Below are positions 60,989-64,000 of a stretch of DNA of 64,000 nucleotides, one piece after another. The stretch is taken from contig DAIDMK010000003.1 in NCBI GenBank assembly GCA_027449025.1, forward strand, positions 1-64,000. The letters run 5' to 3'. The notes under the pieces were generated by a model. It saw only the letters and a list, made by a program, of their open reading frames with translations, was not told the origin of the DNA and did not search any database. The DNA is from Lutibacter sp. GTDB taxonomy: Bacteria > Bacteroidota > Bacteroidia > Flavobacteriales > Flavobacteriaceae. Positions within the stretch are counted from its first letter, which is position 1, and every line of letters begins with the position of its first letter. Both the position numbers and the translations under genes were made by a program.

Positions 60989-61735
60989 TTAGCCAGCTGT
61001 AATTTCATTTTGAAAAGCATAATATGCTCTTTTGGCCGCAACTTCTTCGGCTTTTTTCTTTGAGGTTGATCTTCCTTTGGCGATAAGTTCACCATTTAGA
61101 AAAAGTTTTACGCTAAATTGTTTAATTGGTTCATTTCCAGAATCTTCATAAACTTCAAAAACCAGCTCTTTCTTTTTCTTTTGACACCATTCTATAAATA
61201 AACTCTTATAACTGGTAATTTTTCCTTCAAGTTTCAAGATATCAACAACATAAGGGGCGATTACTCTTTTATATATAAATTTTTGACAGTAAGCGTATCC
61301 CCTGTCCAAATAAATGGCGCCGATTAAAGCTTCAAAAATATTTCCGTGAACATTTTCCCCAAAATTTGAAAGGATGACATTGCTTCTTATAAAACGCAAC
61401 AAATCTAAATCTTTTCCAAGTTCGTTAAGATGCTCTCTGCTTACAATTTTTGAACGCATTTGGGTTAAATAACCTTCATCGCCAGAAGGAACAATCTGAA
61501 ATAAGTGTGCGGCAATGATGGCACTGAGCATAGCATCGCCCAAAAATTCCAAACGCTCGTAATTTAAAGGAAATCCGGTGTTTTTATCAAACTCCTTAAT
61601 GGAGCGATGAACAAAGGCTTTTTGGTAATGCGATATGTTTTTAGGTTTAAATCCTAATATTTTACTTAAATCAGTGTAAAAAATGTCCTCTTTCTTTTTG
61701 GGACGAGGAGTAATTATTTTTCGAATGAAACCCAT
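60989..61735 (-). CDS. rnc: Ribonuclease III
   Basis: 248 residues. Catalytic signature NYERLEFLGDAMLSAIIAAH with the acidic residues, VHGNIFEALIGAIYLDRGYA, then a dsRNA-binding domain (VFEVYEDSGNEPIKQFSVKL, KGRSTSKKKAEEVAAKRAYY). Cuts double-stranded RNA in rRNA and mRNA maturation. It starts 12 bases after fabF, so they are co-transcribed. Confidence 0.95.
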   Translation of the reverse strand: MGFIRKIITPRPKKKEDIFYTDLSKILGFKPKNISHYQKAFVHRSIKEFDKNTGFPLNYERLEFLGDAMLSAIIAAHLFQIVPSGDEGYLTQMRSKIVSREHLNELGKDLDLLRFIRSNVILSNFGENVHGNIFEALIGAIYLDRGYAYCQKFIYKRVIAPYVVDILKLEGKITSYKSLFIEWCQKKKKELVFEVYEDSGNEPIKQFSVKLFLNGELIAKGRSTSKKKAEEVAAKRAYYAFQNEITAG

Positions 61736-61747
61736 TCAGTATTGCTG

Positions 61748-62998
61748 TTAATCAAGTTTTTTAAAGAGTACACAAGCATTGTGTCCTCCAAATCCAAAAG
61801 TGTTGCTCATGGCAACTTTTACGTCGCGTTTTTGCGCTTTGTTAAATGTAAAGTTTAATTTACTGTCAATTTGGTCATCATCTGTAAAATGATTTATGGT
61901 AGGTGGCACAATGCCATATTTTATGGCTAAAATTGAAGCAATTGCTTCAACAGCGCCAGCAGCACCTAATAAATGACCAGTCATAGACTTGGTTGAATTG
62001 ATGTTTATGTTATACGCATGTTCACCAAAAACTTCTATGATTGCTTTTGTTTCTGCAATATCGCCAAGCGGCGTTGAAGTTCCGTGCATATTAATGGCGT
62101 CAACATCTTCTGGTTTTAAACCAGCGTCTCTTAAGCAGTTTCTCATCACATTGATGGCACCCAATCCTTCTGGATGTGGTGCGGTGATATGATATGCATC
62201 GGCAGACAAGCCTCCGCCAACAATTTCAGCGTAAATTTTGGCACCTCTTGCTTTTGCGTGTTCGTATTCTTCTAAAATAAGTGTGCCAGCTCCTTCTCCT
62301 GAAACAAAGCCATCTCGGTCTTTGTCAAATGGTCTTGACGCGGTTGACGGATCATCATTTCTTGTTGAAAGTGCTTGTAAAGCATTAAAACCACCTATTC
62401 CAGCAATGGTAATTGTTGCTTCTGAGCCACCAGAAACCATCACATCTGCATGACCCAATCGAATGTAATTTAAGGCGTCGATGATTGCGTTAGAGGATGA
62501 CGCACAAGCGGATACCGTTGCAAAATTTGGACCTCTAAATCCATATCTGATCGAAATTTGACCAGGAGCAATATCCGCGATCATTTTAGGGATAAAGAAA
62601 GGATTGAATCTTGGCGTACCATCACCTTCGGCATAACTTAAAACTTCATTTTGAAAAGTTTCCAACCCGCCAATTCCTGCACCCCAAATAACACCAACTC
62701 TATCTTTATCTACTTTTTCTAAATCTAATTTTGAATCTACAATGGCTTCATCAGCAGCAACCATAGCGTACTGTGTGAATCTGTCCATTTTACGAGCCTC
62801 TTTTCTGTCAAAAAACTGCGTAATGTCAAAATTTTTGAGTTCACAGGCAAAACGAGTTTTGAACTTGGTTGCATCAAAATAGGTTATTGGAGCCGCACCG
62901 CTAACACCGTTAACAAGACCGTTCCAAAAATCTTCAATATTATTGCCAATTGGCGTTAATGCACCAAGTCCAGTTACAACAACTCGTTTAATCTCCAT
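61748..62998 (-). CDS. fabF: 3-oxoacyl-ACP synthase II
   Basis: 416 residues, KAS II length. Opens VVVTGLGALTPIGNNIEDFW; active-site Cys in TVSACASSSNAIIDALN; His in INMHGTSTPLGDIAETKAI and KSMTGHLLGAAGAVEAIASI; end GFGGHNACVLF. Elongates acyl-ACP with malonyl-ACP in fatty acid synthesis. It is ten bases downstream of acpP. Confidence 0.97.
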   Translation of the reverse strand: MEIKRVVVTGLGALTPIGNNIEDFWNGLVNGVSGAAPITYFDATKFKTRFACELKNFDITQFFDRKEARKMDRFTQYAMVAADEAIVDSKLDLEKVDKDRVGVIWGAGIGGLETFQNEVLSYAEGDGTPRFNPFFIPKMIADIAPGQISIRYGFRGPNFATVSACASSSNAIIDALNYIRLGHADVMVSGGSEATITIAGIGGFNALQALSTRNDDPSTASRPFDKDRDGFVSGEGAGTLILEEYEHAKARGAKIYAEIVGGGLSADAYHITAPHPEGLGAINVMRNCLRDAGLKPEDVDAINMHGTSTPLGDIAETKAIIEVFGEHAYNININSTKSMTGHLLGAAGAVEAIASILAIKYGIVPPTINHFTDDDQIDSKLNFTFNKAQKRDVKVAMSNTFGFGGHNACVLFKKLD

Positions 62999-63007
62999 AT
63001 GTTAAAA

Positions 63008-63244
63008 CTACTTTTTTGCGGCTTCTATGTAGCTAATTGCTTGACCTACAGTGCCAATGTTTTCGGCTTGATCGTCTGGGATTTGAATATCAAATTCCTT
63101 TTCGAATTCCATGATTAACTCAACAGTATCAAGTGAGTCTGCTCCTAAATCGTTAGTAAAGCTAGCTTCTGTTGTTACTTCATTTTCGTCAACGCCTAAT
63201 TTATCTACGATAATGGCCTTTACTCTTGATGCAATGTCTGACAT
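63008..63244 (-). CDS. acpP: Acyl carrier protein
   Basis: 78 residues; four-helix acidic protein with the 4'-phosphopantetheine serine in [20 protein letters not shown] (residue about 37). Carries growing acyl chains to FabF. First gene of its operon, with a -7 element TATTTTTG on the minus strand (plus 63275-63282) about 32 bases before the ATG. Confidence 0.97.
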   Translation of the reverse strand: MSDIASRVKAIIVDKLGVDENEVTTEASFTNDLGADSLDTVELIMEFEKEFDIQIPDDQAENIGTVGQAISYIEAAKK

Positions 63245-63546
63245 AATTCTTTTATTTTAAATTTAATTACTCGGCAAAAATATAAAACTTTATTTAAATC
63301 AAAATCTTTTAACTCATAAAAGATAAAAACTAAGTTTTAAAGATAGGCAAAGTTTTTTTTATATACTCCATAATAGTTGGGTTTAATTCATTTTATTTGT
63401 TGTTTCAATTATGATATTAATTTGCGCAAATGAAATGGGCATATCAAATTTTGAAACATAAGGAAATAGTAATTGGGAATATGTTTATAGACCTCTTTAT
63501 GGGGCTAAACAGCATTGGTTACAGCTAAAAAATAAAATTTAAATTG
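63245..63546. other. 302-base divergent control region of acpP and purN
   Basis: Minus strand: TATTTTTG (plus CAAAAATA, 63275-63282) with TTTG (plus 63300-63303) 17 bases upstream serves acpP. For purN no clear element is seen. A 32-codon open frame (63430-63528, plus strand, beginning MKWAYQILKHKEIVIGN) has a natural composition but no recognised match; it may be a fragment of a gene or chance. Confidence 0.45.
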
Positions 63547-64000
63547 ATGATACGTATTGTTATAATGGCCTCAGGATCTGGAACAAATGCTGAAAATATT
63601 ATAAAATATTTCGAGAACAGCAGTTCAATTTCAGTAGCGCAAGTGTTGTCCAATAAAAACGACGCCAAAGTTTTAGAACGGGCCAGTCGATTAGAAATAC
63701 CAAACAAAAGTTTTGATAAAAACGCTTTTTTTGATACGGATGAAGTGTTAAATTTCTTAAAGAAAAATGCTGATTTTATTATTTTAGCCGGATTTTTATG
63801 GAAAATACCTTCAAAAATTATTGAAGTTTTTCCAAATAAAATCATCAATATTCATCCTGCCCTGCTGCCTAAATATGGCGGTAAGGGAATGTACGGAATG
63901 CATGTGCACAATGCCGTTGTTGAAAATAAGGAAAAACAAACCGGAATTACTGTGCATTATGTGAATGATAACTATGATGAAGGCGCCATTATTTTTCAGA
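63547..64000 (+). CDS. purN: Phosphoribosylglycinamide formyltransferase, 5' part (cut by the window end)
   Basis: The first 151 codons are present. Opens IRIVIMASGSGTNAENIIKY; contains the core DFIILAGFLWKIP, the catalytic Asn/His in IINIHPALLPKYGGKGMYG, and the catalytic Asp in NYDEGAIIF. Start at the ATG 63547 (a TTG one codon upstream is possible). Transfers a formyl group from 10-formyl-THF to GAR in purine synthesis. Divergent from acpP, an arrangement typical of flavobacteria. Confidence 0.95.
   Translation, partial: MIRIVIMASGSGTNAENIIKYFENSSSISVAQVLSNKNDAKVLERASRLEIPNKSFDKNAFFDTDEVLNFLKKNADFIILAGFLWKIPSKIIEVFPNKIINIHPALLPKYGGKGMYGMHVHNAVVENKEKQTGITVHYVNDNYDEGAIIFQ

Noticed and set aside
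63430-63528. 32-codon open frame between acpP and purN
   Set aside because: Too short, no recognised family, and it lies where the purN leader is expected; mentioned only as a possibility.
1-64000. CRISPR arrays, tRNA or rRNA genes, prophage or intact insertion sequences
   Set aside because: No regularly spaced repeats, no tRNA-like GGTTCGAATCC cloverleaf arms, no rRNA-like blocks, and no complete transposase or phage structural gene were seen on either strand.

Overview
The window is a 64-kb stretch of AT-rich chromosome from a member of the Bacteroidota, most likely a marine-type Flavobacteriaceae. Several things in the sequence support this: a protein cut by the left edge that ends in a type IX secretion sorting domain; a one-piece hybrid two-component regulator; promoter elements of the Bacteroidota type (TAnnTTTG, sometimes with TTTG about 20 bases upstream); the gene order acpP-fabF-rnc-IPExxxVDY-pyk divergent from purN; and rbfA next to a LolC/E-type permease. 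I see no tRNA, rRNA, CRISPR array, prophage or intact insertion sequence.

Layout. 1-8.1 kb: end of a secreted protein, a GSCFA protein, an acetyltransferase, an ATP-grasp ligase, methylmalonyl-CoA epimerase, rbfA and a permease; relics of one IS4-type element lie at about 2.1-2.5 kb and 8.2-8.9 kb. 8.9-12.4 kb: an Lrp-type regulator, a methionine gamma-lyase-like enzyme and an NhaC-family transporter, which look like a small sulfur amino acid module. 13.1-15 kb: a half-size flavoprotein, MarC and a DUF3109 protein. 15-24.3 kb: a hybrid histidine kinase/response regulator followed by eight tightly packed co-directional genes for secreted, lipoprotein and membrane proteins (DUF4412, DUF4870, DUF3592 and five unrecognised ones). 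This contains no SusC/SusD pair or glycosidase and is the best candidate for an undescribed system. 24.4-32.3 kb: a phosphate region (Pit-type permease with a PhoU-like tail, and porin-pstS-pstC-pstA-pstB-phoU). 32.8-34.5 kb: aspS. 34.9-42.8 kb: a respiratory nitrate reductase operon (narGHJI) preceded by a TDT/SLAC1-type anion transporter. It is visibly less AT-rich than its surroundings and strongly resembles the enterobacterial enzyme. 43.3-47.6 kb: acyl-CoA synthetase, rsmI, a lipoprotein and an EamA permease. 47.9-52.1 kb: a TetR-controlled block of four oxidoreductases with a palindromic operator over its start. 52.2-54.6 kb: rlmF, a short SSB, a NUMOD4/HNH-type protein and a small Zn-finger protein. 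54.6-64 kb: alkaline phosphatase, an M28 membrane peptidase, a dead DUF2891 gene, pyk, an IPExxxVDY protein, rnc, fabF, acpP and the start of purN.

Several longer intergenic stretches are graveyards rather than empty: decayed copies of an IS4 transposase (two), an S9 peptidase, a DUF2891 gene, the N-terminus of a second hybrid regulator and an unidentified coding remnant. Two families of dispersed intergenic repeats are present in two copies each; one is a gapless 92-bp element that abuts a hairpin in both places. Two genes (rbfA and the DUF3109 gene) carry TATTTTTG exactly four bases before the ATG, which suggests leaderless transcripts.
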